Shown: positions 47,740 through 61,964, counted from the stretch's first letter. The stretch: 64,000 nucleotides of DNA from Nyssa sinensis (GCA_008638375.1 CM018051.1:36887677-36951676), one strand, 5' to 3'. The notes: a model not told the origin generated them from the letters alone. Numbers and translations are program-made.

Positions 47740-50485
47740 TTATTAACATAACAACAGTGTGTGACTGGAGGTAAAACCTGTCAACATTTACTAATACAAA
47801 ATAATACATTATATAGCGGTTTAAACAGTGTGCTGCTAGTCCTGTGTCCGGAAAAAAATTTGAGGTGTGTGGGCCTTGAGTGTACCATACAATTCAAGGG
47901 TATGGGTGGGGTTGTGTGTGTGAGTAGAATTCAGGGGTGGGGGGGTCAGATCAGCATAGAGTGGTTGTCTTAGAAGAGAAGAGAAGGAGAGGATGAGAGA
48001 GGTGAAGAGAGAGGGAGATATATAGAGAGAGAGTGAAGGAAAAGGGGAGTATTCTCGGGTGGGAAAGAAGAGAAGGAAAGAAGCAGAAAAGAGGGAGAGA
48101 AACAGAGCTCTGAAGGAGAGTTAGAGACCTGGTTCTAGCTCGGAGCAAGAGGGAGAAGGAAGGCACGGCTAGAGAGAGAAACGGCCGAAAAATTTGTAAG
48201 TGGGTCACTTCTGTTTCGATTTGTATTAGAGCATTTCAGTTGATTTAAATTGTAGAACCTTGTAGAGCATAAGTAGGGATTAATTTGCAAAAAGAATGAG
48301 AAGAAACGGTTGAGAAATGAGGGAGAAAAGTGGAAGTGCAGGTCACGGCCGTGGGAGAAAAATCTGGGTTTTCATTGTGATTGGAAGCTTCAAAACGATA
48401 TTAAAAGACTCCAAAAATGTTTTAGAATAGTTTGGGATTGAAAGGGGCTTCGAAAACACCATAAAAATCAAGTTTAAAAACTTGATTTTTCTGAAATTCC
48501 GGTCACCGGCGCCGGAGAAGGCGCCGGAACCCTACCGGAGGTTCGCCGGAAAATCGGGGGAAGAAAGGGGGTCTGTCGGGTCGGGTCGGGTCCGGTCCGG
48601 TTCGGGTCGGGCGTGGACCGCCCCTGCCACGTGTCGCGTGGTTGTTTTAAATTAAAAGGGAACTTGGCCCGTTTGGTTGCAAGGGTAAGAAATCTAAAAA
48701 TTTGAAATTGAATAGAGACAGGGATATCCTATCCCGGTTTTAGCCCTATCCCCTGTTTGGTTAACCTGAATTAGAATAACAAATTAAACTAGTTTTAATT
48801 TGAACCTTTTGGAATTTGAACCCTTTGAATTTGAACCTTTTGAATTTGAACCTTAACCTGAACTTTCAGAAATTACGAATTGACCCCCCAACTATTAGAA
48901 ATTACACTTTTACCCACCTGATTAAATTATTAATAAAATATTAATTAAATTAATTAATTAATTATTTAATTAAATTAATTTAATTAATTAAATATTCAAA
49001 AACATCCCGGAGTCCAAATAGGACAAGTCATAGGTGTATTTTGACTATCTCGACCATTCTGAGACCAATGGTGAGGTCCGTTTTACGAGACGGGGTCCCA
49101 AAAAATAAAAGACCCGTAGTAACCCTTAAAATTACCAAAATGCCCCTAACTTGAAACACTGTCAGACGAACTCCGAATTAGGTAAACAAATAGTGAAATT
49201 TTATTATCTCGAACATTCCGGACTCAACCGTGGAGTCCGATTTGTGAAAAGAGGTCACGAAATGTAAGGACACGTGTAAAGTGCAAAATGACTGTTTTGC
49301 CCTTTTTGAACCCCGGTGTCCGAATTGAGTTCTACGAAAGCCTAGACTTACTTTCTTAAACGCTCTAAAACCAATGGTAGAGTTTAATTTAGCAGAATAG
49401 AAACCTATGAATTTAAAGACATAAAATTTGATGAATAGCATAAATTCAAACAACAATGGACTGAGTTGTAATTTCTACTTTTAGGGACACTGACAGGACA
49501 GGAGGAGGCGATCTGATCTCCTACATTTTCATCCGCCCGTTCAGTTACATATAGTTCACGATCTTCTAGGGTTGATACCAACCCATCAGGTATGGTGTTT
49601 TGCTAGTGTTAGAAATGAAGTTAAGTTAGGAATATTTGTGAATGACTGAATGCTGTATGTGTTTATCTGTAATGTGTTTACCTATTTATTTGGAATTAGT
49701 TGTTCACATGCTTACATGTTACTTGTACCTTATGAATATTTAGTGAATGATGAATGTGACTCACGACATGTGCATATGTTGATTTTACGAGATATGCTTG
49801 CATGTGGAATCAGTTAGGTGATTTATGTATTATTGTCTCGAGCATGCTATATTGTGGAAACCATGTATCATTGAGATTGCATTGGCATATTGGCATATGA
49901 TGAATCCTTTGAGAACATGGCGTGGGTAAGCATGTGGTGCTTTGCATTATGAGGGTGTAGATCCTGTGGTGAAAAACCCAAAATCGGCCATTGCATTGGT
50001 ACTTCGTGCCATCGGGGAGTACCCGTAAACGAGACATGGGTTGTGGCATAGAGTTGTGCATGGGTGTGTCACGCATACCATTCATATATATTACTGCGAT
50101 GTTTTGAATGTCATTTAGAAATAAATGTACACTTTGCACATGCCACGCCTTAGCTTTATTTCTGGCATTAGCATTTCATCATACCAGCAGTTGTGCTGAC
50201 CCATTCGTGGGCAACATTTTCAGATGAGGATCCTCCAGCCACATAAGACTTAGTGATGCCCTGAGAGGGCGAAGCACGTGATGTAATTGTGATCCCTGAG
50301 ACTTGTATTTTGTTATGTAAGGGCTTAAGCCCGAATGACTGATGAACAATGTATTCGATGTTACTTTATGTATGGATAATGATGGACGCATGTTTATTGA
50401 ATTTAATTACTTCTGTCCTTTTATTTATTTTACTTTCTGTCTCGTTACTCGCGCCCCGGGTTCGTGGGAAATTCTGGGCGTGACA
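47740..50485 (+). mobile_element. 2.75-kb LTR of the 26518/37223/60578 group
   Basis: The right end is clear: CTGGGCGTGACA at 50485, then CCGTA. CCGTA also stands at 47735-47739, so the left end is put at 47740, although the first bases (TTATTAAC) are not the expected TGTAGAG; the left border is uncertain by some tens of bases. It shares ggtatggtgttttgctag and gctgacccattcgtgggca with 26518-30581. It has a GA-rich stretch at 47970-48180 and a G-box at 48628-48633. It lacks the NRPE1 segment. Confidence 0.7.
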
Positions 50486-52519
50486 CCGTATCATACTGGC
50501 TCACTACCAATATAACCCGTGGGTTGGGTTCGATAAGTCACAATCTATTCAATAATGACCAATCATAGAAGAGTGTTCTATTCAGAGCATCAAAATCATA
50601 TCTAAAATCAATAATCATCAATGGCAGTTCCAATTACTCAAATCAGAGTTCCTTATTTGGTATTCAGTTAAAACAATTCAAAGATTTATAAAAAAATTAT
50701 ATAGCGTTTAAGTATCTTATGAACACATTTTCTTAAGTTAAAAAAGATAATATAATTATCGATGGATCATTCAAAACATAGACAATATAGTTGCTAACAA
50801 GGCCTATATGGAAATGACAATATATATATATATATATATATATCGATAAGTTATAAAAGAGTTCAATATTTATATCTATATCAAAAGTCACCTTAAGCAT
50901 GACATGAAAATACTCACCTGAAATCCAAAGAATTTTACTCAAAAATTCTTCCTTTAGTTGAAGGTTCCTAAAATCACATTTCAAAGTCTGGTTACATTAT
51001 TGCCTATAGTATCACACAATTTAATTATTAACTTAAATCTCTTTCTATTCCAATTACCTTCTCCTAGTAGTCTCTTCAAGTCTTAAAGGCGTATTAATTT
51101 TTAGAACTAGTCAATTTCATACAACAATATTTTAAATATCTTATTTGGTAAAACAGATTCCACCATTGAGTTCGGAACGTTGAAGAAAATTAATTTAGGC
51201 TTTTATGGACTTCAATTTGGCTTCGGGTACTACTAAGGGCAAAGTGATAATTTTGTATTTTACGTGTCTTAATTTTTTTGGACATCATCTTATAAAATAG
51301 ACCCCGCTATTGAGTTCAGAATGCCCAAAATAATAAATGTACACTATCCTTTTAATTTATTTGTGTAACGGATCTAATTACAATAATTTAATTTATTTAT
51401 TTAATTTAATTACTTAATATAATATTATATATTATATTCCATAAATATTAACACATGTGCCACAATGGCATAGTGGTCCACATGTCGAGCATAAGTTTCC
51501 ACACGCACGCAAGTCTTGGTTTTGAACCTCAGAGGCAGCAGCCCCTTTCATTTTTTTTGATTTTTCTAAAACCAAACAGCGGACAGTTTCCTAATCCATG
51601 GATAGGATATCCCCCATACCAACCAGGATTAATTAAGTAATTTGCTATCCACGTAGCCAAACGCCCTGGTTATCTTTTAATTTCAAACCTAAAGCTGTGT
51701 CGTTTCAGTTATAACCCGCATGCACGATGGGTCAGGTCCCGACTAGAACCTGGATCCGACCCGAGACTGCCCCAACAGTCTTCTTCTCTGGTCAACTTCC
51801 AGCATCTTCTCTGACGCCGGCTAACTTTCTCTAGATTTTGATGCAAACTCAACAAGATTCAATCCTATTTTTCCTAAGGAGTCCTTTTATGGTTTCCAAA
51901 TTTAGTTTTGACGTTCAGAAACATGTGACATAGGGCTTCATAGTTGGGCTCCAACGAGAGCCCGATTTTTCGGCAATGCTTAATCTTCCTATTTTGTGGT
52001 ATTCTACACAGTATTTCTTTTCTATTTTTCTTCCTACACATTTATGAGATTTAGGAGAACACTTCCCCGAACCTTAAATCACTCGAAGCCACCAAAAAGC
52101 CTCACCACTTGAAACCTACAACTAGCCATATATCCATGGTCTCTTGACCATTTTCAATGATTCAACTTGAAAACTACTCTACATTTTATATACCTTTTAG
52201 CCATGTAAGTGGCTTCAAGTTTACAAGAGTTTAAACAAAAAACTCATTTTTTCTTATATTCGGGTTTAAGGTTTTCCTTAGGTTTCTAGCTCAAACGATC
52301 CTATTTCTTTTCCATTTTAATCTCCTCATAATTTCATTCACTTTTATGCTAATCAAACCTTAAAAAAAAATAGCATTTGAAAGGAAAACTTTAGAGAGAG
52401 AAACTTACCTTTTCTTTGGATTTTCAGATGCAGCAATTTGTTCAGCGCCTCCCTTTCCTTCTTCTTCCTTTCTTTATCTTTTTCTTTCCTAAGGATGCAC
52501 TGCCCATGCATGCATATAT

Positions 52520-52524
52520 ATAGG

Positions 52525-52558
<34 letters not shown>

Positions 52559-52900
52559 ACACCTAAATATCTTATTCCACTGCCTCTCATCTCTCTCCCT
52601 CTTCTTGATCTTTTTCTATTATTTTCTTTTTCCTTTTCCTTTTTGTTTGTTTTGTTTTACTTGATGTATATATATATATATGTATTATATATGTATATGT
52701 ATATGTTTCGACACACACACACTCACTGACCTGCACACACATATACATATACATATATATATATACACATATACATATACATATACATATACTACACATG
52801 CTTCATATATATATATATATATATATACATTGCACACACTCATATATATATATATATATATATATAGTTGCACATATATATATATATACATATTTATATT
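52520..52900. repeat. (CA)n and (TA)n microsatellite cluster
   Basis: (CA)n at about 52529-52556, then blocks of TATATG, CACATA and (TA)n to 52900. Frames on both strands give Ile/Tyr or Val/Cys repeats only. Confidence 0.93.
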
Positions 52901-53785
52901 TATAATTATATGTTTTATTTTTTTATTAATAATCATTTATTAGTTAATTGATTTCATGCTCGATGTTTTACATATGATCGCCCAATTTATTGGGTCGAGG
53001 TATTATAGGAAAGGCTTTTGGTACGAGAAGAAGGAAGGAAAATGAGAGAAAGGAAAGAGAAAAATCATGATCGGTACTTAAATCTGCAGATTGTAGATTA
53101 ATGCAAGAATAGAGTTTTCAAATTTTTACAGAGAAGTTAGTGTTGGTGTAGTGGCCGACTTGTGACGATTTGGAAAGATAAAACAACAACTATTTTGATG
53201 ACAACTGAAGTTGGGCACCGCCACATTTGAAATTAGATATTGCAATTGCGAAAGATTTTTTTGTCCAACGAAGTCTATAAATTAGTCTTGCCCTTATGAA
53301 TTAAATACACACCCAATGGGGAGGATAGACTGTGGGGTATTTATAGATAGTGAGTCATAGAGAGAGATACACTCACCTATTCTATATATAGAGAAAGAGA
53401 TGGAGAAAGTGGAAGATGTCACTGCTACCACCAATAGAAAAGCTTAAGGTAAGCTTTTTTATACATATAATCCTATATACATTCATACATACACACATCT
53501 TTATACCTATGCATGCATATATATATATATATATATATTGGTATATATATATATATCTGTAAAGGTTAATGTGAGGAAATGGGTATGTAAATAGATGTTT
53601 GAAAACTATTCACTACACTTATTTTTATCACTTGAATATTAAAATACACAAGAAAATGAAACCATAGGGATAAAAATAAAGCAAAATGGTTGAGAAAATA
53701 GGGATATATCGTCAGTTAAAGGTTATCCACACGGTTATGGTCGAGGTAAATTGTTAATAATTTTAACGTGTTTTAATCCACAAAA

Positions 53786-55640
53786 TGTCATGCCCCGAAA
53801 CCGAGGAGGCCCATGGGTGAGGTGAGTGACCCCATTTTTGAGTTATTCTAAGGTGAAATAATTAATGTACGACTTGTTCATTTACCCTTATTTAAGTTAA
53901 ATAATCCATTAGAGGCCAATTGGGTGGTGAAAATTCAATCTGGAAGCCAAACTGTCAAAATGGGAAGAAAGGTAGTCAAGCCTACCCCTTAGTGTCGATC
54001 GCCACACTGAGAGGGGGGTTTTTACACCTTTTAGTGCCTTATGGCCCCTACTCTATCCTGATTCAGAATTTCTCCTATTTTGATTCTTTTCCTCAATTCA
54101 GCCTATTTCCCTAGTGCTTAGGCATCCAAATTCATTTCATTGAACAATTATATCATAACCTAACATTCATAGGAAAACCAATATCAACTTTAACTAGCAA
54201 GAAACAATTTACAAGATTCCAATTTCATGCTTCCAACACAAGATTTCAAAATGATCAAAAGATGAACTAAAAGTCTTATAGAGTTTATGTCATCATTTAG
54301 CTTCTAGTTTACATATACTTTTTAGCTACAATATACGTGGTATATCCTAAAGAAATATACAATCAATAAGTTTGTCAAAAGATCATAACATTCAATTATT
54401 CAAAAATAGTGGTCCTTCCAAAAATAACTTACAATGGTTTTTAAAATGTTACCAAAAAATGACCCAATACAAGTATATACATGTTTAATTTTTTTCTAAA
54501 AATGTAAAATTAAATACAAGCCCCCACATAAGGAGGGTCATTCAAGTGCATACAAAGATGAAGTCTTCCGAAAATAGAATCAAGGGGTTCTTCAACTCAC
54601 GACCCTTTTTTTGCCCCTCCTACATCTAGTAAGGGTCAGTTCAACAAACTTAGTAGGAGAAATCTATACCAAGATAAGAAAATATGGTGTCAAGTGCATG
54701 CTTATGTATGTGTAGTGGCACACAAGTGAGTTCAAGGCATATATCTTATCACAAGTATAATGTGTCGATAGAGAATATTTTATTTCAATATCACATTAAC
54801 AATTATCAAAAGAGAGCACTATGTAAATTAATCAAAGACATATCAATTAGACGAGTTCACAATTTTTTCAAATCTTTTCAATTCTTAAAATTTTCACTCA
54901 TCAATTCTCAAATCTCAATCCTAAGACTAATTTCCTAGTCGGCCTTAGGTAAGCCTTGTGTGCTTTATGGGCTACTAACCTGATGGAGACATATGAAGTT
55001 TGATTCTCCAGTTTACAACTTATGAAACTTTTTAAAAACGTTTTAGGCACTTAATTTTTCAAAAAAAAAAAGACCCATCCTGAGCATTTTATTGGCCGAA
55101 GCACCTAATATCGGTGTAACAACCCAAAAACGACATCACACACTGCACAAATGACAAGATTGACCAGCACAAATTGGCAGCCCTCAGTTTGGATCTCTGG
55201 TTTGCAACTTAAGAAATTTTCTGACGCCCCTAGGCTCAATGAAGCTACTAGAAGGGTATAAAAGAAATATAAAAAGCCTTGAGATGGTAAGTTAACTATG
55301 TAACACTTCAAACACGTAAGTAATAAGACCTTGAATTATGTCGTAGGTTTGTGAACTAATTTAGAGGCAAACCATAGATGACCAAGCATGGAGGAAAGAA
55401 GTAGAAAAGAGGACGAGATTTCATGCTTTTACGTGTCATATTTTTTGGCACTTCATTTGCTAAAATAGATCCTACCGTTGATTCCAGATCATCCACAATA
55501 GTCAAATTAGACTACCTTTTATATTTAATTGGCTCCGGGTATCATTAGGGGTAAAACGATAATTTTACACTTTGCGTGTCTTAATTTTTCGGAGTCCCGT
55601 CTCATAAAACGGATCCCGCCATTGCAACTATCATTATCAT
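53786..55640 (-). mobile_element. LTR fragment (minus), right border unresolved
   Basis: Starts TGTCATGCCCCGAAACC after CAAAA and matches the LTR edge at 63488 (gtcatgc-cc, then cggagggcc). The conserved block is at about 54590-54660 (minus) and two 150-bp modules at 55440-55620, in the minus-LTR direction. A short tandem duplication of about 191 bp is seen at 54995 and 55186 (gtttgattctccagttt and gtttggatctctggttt). No TGTAACA end was found to the right, so it may be truncated. Confidence 0.5.
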
Positions 55641-55719
55641 ATCTTGAATCTCAAAATATGATAACAAGTCTAGGTCACAATTGTAAAAAAAAACATTACT
55701 TTTCCACCTATATATACTG

Positions 55720-56360
55720 TTTGAGGGGACTTTACTAAAGTGCCCCCATAGTGAACCTCGAAACAAATCATTCTGCATCAAAACCAAAAATATAAAGTTA
55801 TTAAATAAACTAAAAAATATAAGAAAACTAAGGCAAAGAATCACCAATGTAGATCAAATTAAGGACAAGGGTCCCCACAAATACATATATAATAACATAA
55901 AAAATATAGTGCAAAACATAGGTCCCCACTTGGATATTTTTCCCAAATAAACCTAACATTGCAGCTCTTAAAACACATATTGTTCATTTGAACTCATCGA
56001 TAAAGACAAGTGAAGATTTGAGCTCCTAAAGCTCATCGATAAAGAAACAAACAAATTTGAATAACAAATAAAAAATTACAAACCTTGTGCATTTTCGTCT
56101 CACTACTCAACCCCAAAATTCAAGTTTTTATCCCCTTGATTACCGCAACAATTGCAATCCTTAATTTTAACTGCGTCTGAGTTGGTTTTTCTTAGTTGGT
56201 TGAATACCCTAGTCCCAATTTTTTGGTTATAATTGGTTGGACTTTTTCGTCTTTTCATACTTTCCGTTAATGACGTCAATGTTTTTACTTTGGTCGTAAT
56301 AATGGAGGGTTAAGTGTAGAATATTAGAGTATAGGGGGGTAAAGTGTAATTTACCCTAAA
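55720..56360. mobile_element. possible small TIR element (weak)
   Basis: gaggggactttac...gtgcccccatag at 55720 and, inverted, agggtaaattacactttacc then cccctata near 56355 resemble the G-rich ends common in plant Mutator-like and related small elements. The two ends match only partly and no target duplication is clear. Otherwise this stretch has no gene. Confidence 0.25.
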
Positions 56361-58522
56361 AGTTATTCTTAATATCTTTTAGGGTTCTAAACCAAGATTT
56401 AAGGTCTAATTAGAGCAAAGTAGACATATAATTGTACAAATATTATACAAGTATAAAATAATACGCTATGAGAGTAATAAAACGAAGATAGCTATGTTAA
56501 ACTCAATAGATGACCATTGCAGGAATTACTTAACTAATGAAAGTAAAAGGACACAAAGAGTTAGACTAAGTTACTCATAACATAAAGACATGAAATTAGT
56601 ATAGAAATGGAAATTGATAGATATGACAATGTATGTTTAGGACGTATTGTTAAGCAAAAAAGAACATGATGATCGAATTGGGGGCGATCTAGGTCAGTAA
56701 TTTTAGAACTTTGGAATGATGGTATTTTATATTCAGTTTCTATGAAATCTATTCTTTTTGACAAATGAGATATTTTACACTTAGTTTTTTATAACTATAA
56801 TTTTTTTGAGTAATTCTAGATCTTTGAAAGGGTGAAATTTTATACAATTGTCTTCTATATAGGATGAATAATATTCTTTGTTACGTTATGAAAATGTGAT
56901 TTATAAGCGTGTTTACCAATAGTTTCAAAAACCCATGGATAGAAATATTCTGAAAAGCTATGTTTTTATATCCATGTCATTATATGAAGTTTCGCTGGAG
57001 AGGAGGGGCACATGCTAGTAGTGATGTATGTCCTTGTTGGGGGACCTAGGTCGGCAGACCCATAAGTGGTTAGAAATCTCTTTTGTTATTACTATATGTG
57101 GCTAGGTTATCTATTGGCATTTTGTTTAGAATTCGAGTCGACACAGGTTTTTCCGTTATGATATGATATCTTGTTTGTGTTAATGGGCATGTTATGTTAT
57201 GAAATGATATGAGATACGATGTTATGATTCTGATGATATGATACATGATATGCAAGCTCTGTTTAAAGTATGTTTTAAGCTTCACAGAAATACTATGATT
57301 CTGATACGTGAGCTATATTTGAAGTGGAAAACAAGTTCATAAAGTATGAGTTTTCAAGCTTTTCAAATGTGTTATAAAACTGCCATGATTTCAAAAGTTA
57401 TGTCTATTCTCTCTACTATCCATGGTGTACAAAAATGTTTTGTTATGAAAACCTATGATAGAGGCTAGACTTATTGACTAAACTTAGGGGTTTAGCTCAC
57501 CCTATTCCCCATAACTCTTAGGTTTTACATGATAAGAAAAGATAAAGATAGAGCAAAGCTAATCAAAGCTCGAAAGGGAATAAAGCTTAACGGTCCGAAT
57601 TGATGCTAGTAGCAAATTTAGAAATGGTACTACAAATGCAAAATAATGCTAGTGAGAAGTTAAGAAGGTTGCTACAGATGCACAATACATGGAGACGAGA
57701 TGAGTTATCTCAACACTTTCCAACATCAATGACATTAGTTGTTGATGGCTCAGATTGATCACTTGTATCTTGCCAACTGTTGGCAAATAATTAGCATAAT
57801 TAAACTAGGGGAATTGGGTTATGCTATGTTCGGATATGGTTGTATTTATTTTTATTTTAAAGTTGTTTAAGTGATGCTTCAGCAATAAAAAAAGAAAAAA
57901 TACTACAAAGTCCCTAAAATAAATTTATTATTCCAAACAATTCATGATAAATTTTTTTTTGTATCTAAAATATCGAAAAAGTAAAATTTTACTACAAAAA
58001 AGTCCAATTATAAACTTCTAGCTCAACAGTGTTAATAAATATTATTGATTAGACTAAAATAACCTTCAAGATAAGTTTTCAAAAATACTAAATAGTTGAT
58101 AAAATAAAATTTTTAATCCAAAAAGAAAAAACATAACATTTTTTTATTTATCTAGAAGGCCTAAAAAAGAACTTTTCATTTCATAAAATTTTATGATTTT
58201 TTTTGGATTAAAGAAGTTATTTTATAGTATTTTTAAAAAAAATATATCTTGAAAAATATTTTAGTCTAATCAGTAATATTTTTTTAGTTGTGTTAAGATG
58301 GAAGTTAACAATTAAACTTTTTTGTATTAAAATTTCTTTTTTTCGGATCTTTTAAATTAAAAAAAGTAATATAAAATTTTTAGGTTGAAAATTTTATTTT
58401 AGAGATCTTTTAGTATTTTTTTCTTAAAAAAAAACCTATACAATCCATTCGATTTCATTCTGTAGGCCTCTTCGACCGGTTGTGTCCCGAATTCCGTAAA
58501 GGACGGGATTTGGGATGTGATA

Positions 58523-60577
58523 GTTTTAATTTTGAAAATAATTTTCTTAAAATTATAGAAAGCAATATCCTAATTAAATTTTTAGCTTTGTACAAGTTTC
58601 CTAAACAGTGTAGGAAAAGTGTTTTTCTATAATTTTGGAAACTAGTCCTAATTAGAAAGTGAAAGTGGCTAATAAATAAGTAAAGTGGTGCGGACAATTT
58701 CTTTTAAGAAAATAACTATTTTTTTAGTCCCAATCCAATTTATTTATTTTTGTTCTCTCAAAATTATTGAAAATTACAATTTTTGGAAAATTAATTATTA
58801 TACATGTGACGTATAACATTTATGCACGTGATGTATGTATCTTATGAGAAAGTTTATGCAAATAATATAGAGGTATAATTCTCTTTATACCTGTCACGCA
58901 CAGACACATAAAAAATAATAAAAGATATAGAGAGAACAAAATCCAAAGATCAATTAAAAGGAAAGCTCTTGAATGAGTTTCGTAACGTGCTAATGTACCA
59001 TTTCAATAATACTATCATGTGTAAAATAATGTGACAATGTATCATTTTAATAATATTATAATATAACTCATTTTTTTAAATAAGACGTAATAGTATATAT
59101 GATATAATGTCATTAAAAAGACACATTGATATGTAAATATATCAGACCCACTTAAAAATATCTTTAAAAAAGGCCATCAAAATAACACATCTCCACGGTG
59201 GGTAGGTTTTCGAGCAAAGGATTCATTGGTCACTGAGTAAATCACACAAACAAAATATATGTGTCAAAGTGCATATTTTGTTTGTGTAATTCATTGGCTG
59301 ATCTAAGGACTAAGGGGAGCCATGTCCCAAAAAATTTTGAAATTATATTTTTTACCATTTATTTTGTTAGAAGATTTTTTTAAAAATAAAACTTAGCCCC
59401 TCAAAATATTTTATATTCATGAGTCTCCTAAATTTTAATACTTACACTTTGACATTTTTAACTATATTTTATATTTTCTAAATCTGACACTAGACAGTCA
59501 TTCATAGACCAAACCAATGAATAATTTTTCAGATTTTTGGGCTGACAAACACACCATAGCCACACAATGGGGCATCTCTCTCTCTCTGCCTTCAGTCATT
59601 TTGGGGTAGCGAAAGTTTTGGAATGAGAAATGATGGGATTCAATTGATAAAGATGGGATTGAGCCAAAATTCTGGGGTGGGCTAATGTGAAAAGGGCTAA
59701 AATTTTATATATATAATTTTTTTTTTCTAGAAGTTGGGGTGGGCTGTAGCCCAGTGTAGCCTACCACTACATCCGCCCTTGTGAGTATATGGCTTGGTAC
59801 GAGTATGAATTTCACGCGATATTAAAGTAAATTTTGGCCGTCCTTTCTTTATTTTTATTTTTTCACCTAATTAAATTTTATATACGAGACCCACTTTCAA
59901 GAGTTTGTATGGATTCTAAGAGGGATATAGGAATAAGATCTTGAGGCATTGGAGTGAAGTTCTTAAGGCTTCCTTGGACATTATTCATTCGTGTTTATTC
60001 TTTTCTTCATCAAGGTTAGTATAATTTTTAATACTATATTATTTCTAATCAATTGTGAATTGTTGAAATATTGAATTAATTAGTGAAAGGTCCCTCAAAA
60101 TAAGTGTCTAGAAGCTAAGGTCTAAGAAAAAATACTTTAACCTCAAAAGTTCCTTGATTTTTAAATTGTGTAATCCTAAGTCCAATAGTGATGTGGTGGC
60201 ACCATCATTTTTTCCTTAATGAAAAAATTAGCCTCACTTTTCTACTTATAAAAATAGGGAGCTTCTTTCCACCAAATCTGTGCCCAACCTGCCATGTCAT
60301 CACTTTTTGTTTTTGAAACTTCAAAATTAAATAATTTACAATATATAAGTCATTTTTTCATAATTTGGACTTTAGAAATTGACATTTATCGAACAAGATC
60401 CATATTACTTAGGAAATTCTATAAAAAAAAATTGTGTAAAAATGAGATCATATAATGCAAAGAAAACAAAATTCATACAGAATTCACAAAATAAGGTGGC
60501 CCATTAGACTTTAATTAGTTCAAAATAAATTCCCAACAAAGTGTGTTGAAAGTTTGAAATTTTTTTCTATCATATAA
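58523..60577. other. AT-rich flank with one probable MITE, no gene
   Basis: Homopolymer-rich sequence. The text near 59905-60016 ending cttcatcaaggttagt has the look of a leader with a splice donor, but no ORF follows. The hAT-like element 59292-59781 is listed separately. Confidence 0.6.
59292..59781. mobile_element. probable hAT-type MITE (about 490 bp)
   Basis: Left end CATTGGCTGATCTAAGGAC then gggagccatgtccc; right end, inverted, CAAGGGCGGATGTAGTGG then gggctacagccc. Both are variants of the CA-GGCGGAT-TA plus G/C-rich block known from plant hAT (Tip100-like) ends. The interior is AT-rich and non-coding. The 8-bp flanks (GTGTAATT, TGAGTATA) match only partly, so the borders may be off by a base. 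Confidence 0.5.
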
Positions 60578-60929
60578 TGTCACACCCCGAATTTTCATAA
60601 ACCCGGGGACTGAGTGAAATGAAATAAGAAAATTAAATGAAAGGCAATTAAATAGATTTAGTTGATTATTCATTTATTCCCCCATTTTTTCTCAAGATTT
60701 GAAAATGAAAAATTGCTATTAGACTTAACCAAAATAATCTTCTAATGTCAATCAATTATCTTTCCCAACCACTATTCAAAATTAGTCTAAATCATGTTCA
60801 AAAATGGCTTCCAAAATAGCCCCAAAATGTCTCTAAATGTACCTTTGAACAATGGCCCAAATGGGTCCCAAATGCCTTAAAACATAGGCCAAGAATAGAT
60901 AAAAAAAACTCCACCTAAAGTAGTCTAAG

Positions 60930-61130
60930 AAAGTGGCCAAACAGCGCCATAAGAATGGCCAAACATGGCCTAACAGGGTGGCCAAACATGGCCCAATAAG
61001 GGTGACCAAACATGGCTCAAAAGAGTGACAAAAAATGGTCCAAAAGGGTGGCCAAACATGGCCCAATAGGGTGCCCAAACATGACCCAAAAGGGTGGCCA
61101 AAACATGGTTCAAAAGGGTGGCCAAGGGCT
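60930..61130 (-). repeat. about 22-bp tandem repeat
   Basis: About eight units of 'gggtggccaaacatggccca' type, the counterpart of 37560-37730 with different unit number and order. Confidence 0.88.
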
Positions 61131-61964
61131 GGTGTTAGGAGGGTGTCAGACTGGCACGCATGGGGCTAGGCAGCAGGGCGCGCGGCAGGGGTAATGCACG
61201 GTTGGTCTAGGGCTGTTTCCTACTGGTTCACTATAGCTAGCTACAAGCTGATTTTTCCATTTTCTGATTTTTTTTCTTCAAAGTGTTGTAGTTAGTTTTT
61301 CCAAGTTTTAACCTACTTCCCCAAAGTTTTTAACCCTCCATTTTTGGCACTTTTTTCATCTATATATAGGGTGTTTTACACACCTAACAACCCTTTTAAT
61401 TTCACAAAATTTTAACATGGTCTCCTTTGTTTGCTAAGCTTTTGTCACCTAATATTTTATAACAATTTATATATATAAGCAATGTACATTCCACCCTCAC
61501 TTGATGGTCACAAGTCTATGGAAATTACACATACATCCATTGTTTCCAACATATACATGTAATGCACATTAAACATAATATACCTTATTTGTCATTTGGG
61601 TTTCAACCCTTACATTACAAAATGGCCCATGGCCCATAGTACACTATTTTTTCAGATTTAGCACAAGTTATTTGGGCTTATGCCCATACATACAAAAATG
61701 AAGCCCTTAGGCCAAATATACTTCAAAATCTACTTTCTCCCTCCGTGCTCCAATGACTTCATCACGTCTAAAGTGCCGGAAGCCTCATCTATAATATGAT
61801 ATCCCATAAAAGGTCAACCCAACTGCTGGTATGACATAGTGCTAAGGCAAGGAACAAAGTTAAGGCGTGGCATATGCAAGTGTACATTTATAATCTATAT
61901 GCCTTCCAATTCATCAATGCAATGGCAATATGTGTGACACACCCATGCACCTCTATGCCAACCC

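Larger units (their letters stand above)
46680..53007 (-). mobile_element. solo LTR related to the LARD LTRs, itself interrupted
   Basis: Plus-strand ends TGTCACGACCC...GAGGTATTATA; flanks GCAAA (46675-46679) and GGAAA (53008-53012). The start resembles the LARD LTR end at 6077 and 17806. It shares the conserved block (minus, 47050-47140), the 150-bp modules (51130-51360), a tRNA-like stretch (51455-51540), polypyrimidine (52440-52480) and TA/CA repeats (52520-52900). Without 47740-50485 it is about 3.6 kb. Confidence 0.75.
46099..58522 (+). mobile_element. solo LTR (chromovirus type) broken by two later LTR insertions
   Basis: Starts TATAACATCCC (TGTAACATCCC with one transition) and ends TTTGGGATGTGATA (TGTGACA with one transition); flanks GCTTT (46094-46098) and GTTTT (58523-58527), one mismatch. 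Its own sequence is 46099-46679, 53008-53785 and from somewhere after 55640 to 58522. The part after 53008 has a GA-rich leader and a donor-like aaggtaagct at 53448, as relatives do; the conserved block is at 57465-57530. Its right interior border with the 53786 insertion is unresolved. Confidence 0.6.

Noticed and set aside
53401..53460. Host gene first exon (MEKVEDVTATTNRKA then a donor)
   Set aside because: A stop follows at once, and other LTRs of this class have the same leader-plus-donor layout, so it is LTR sequence.
55115..58522. LTR beginning at TGTAACAACCC (55115) and ending at 58522
   Set aside because: Flanks ATCGG and GTTTT do not match, and the modules after 55115 point in the minus direction. 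A start at 46099 fits the end at 58522 better.
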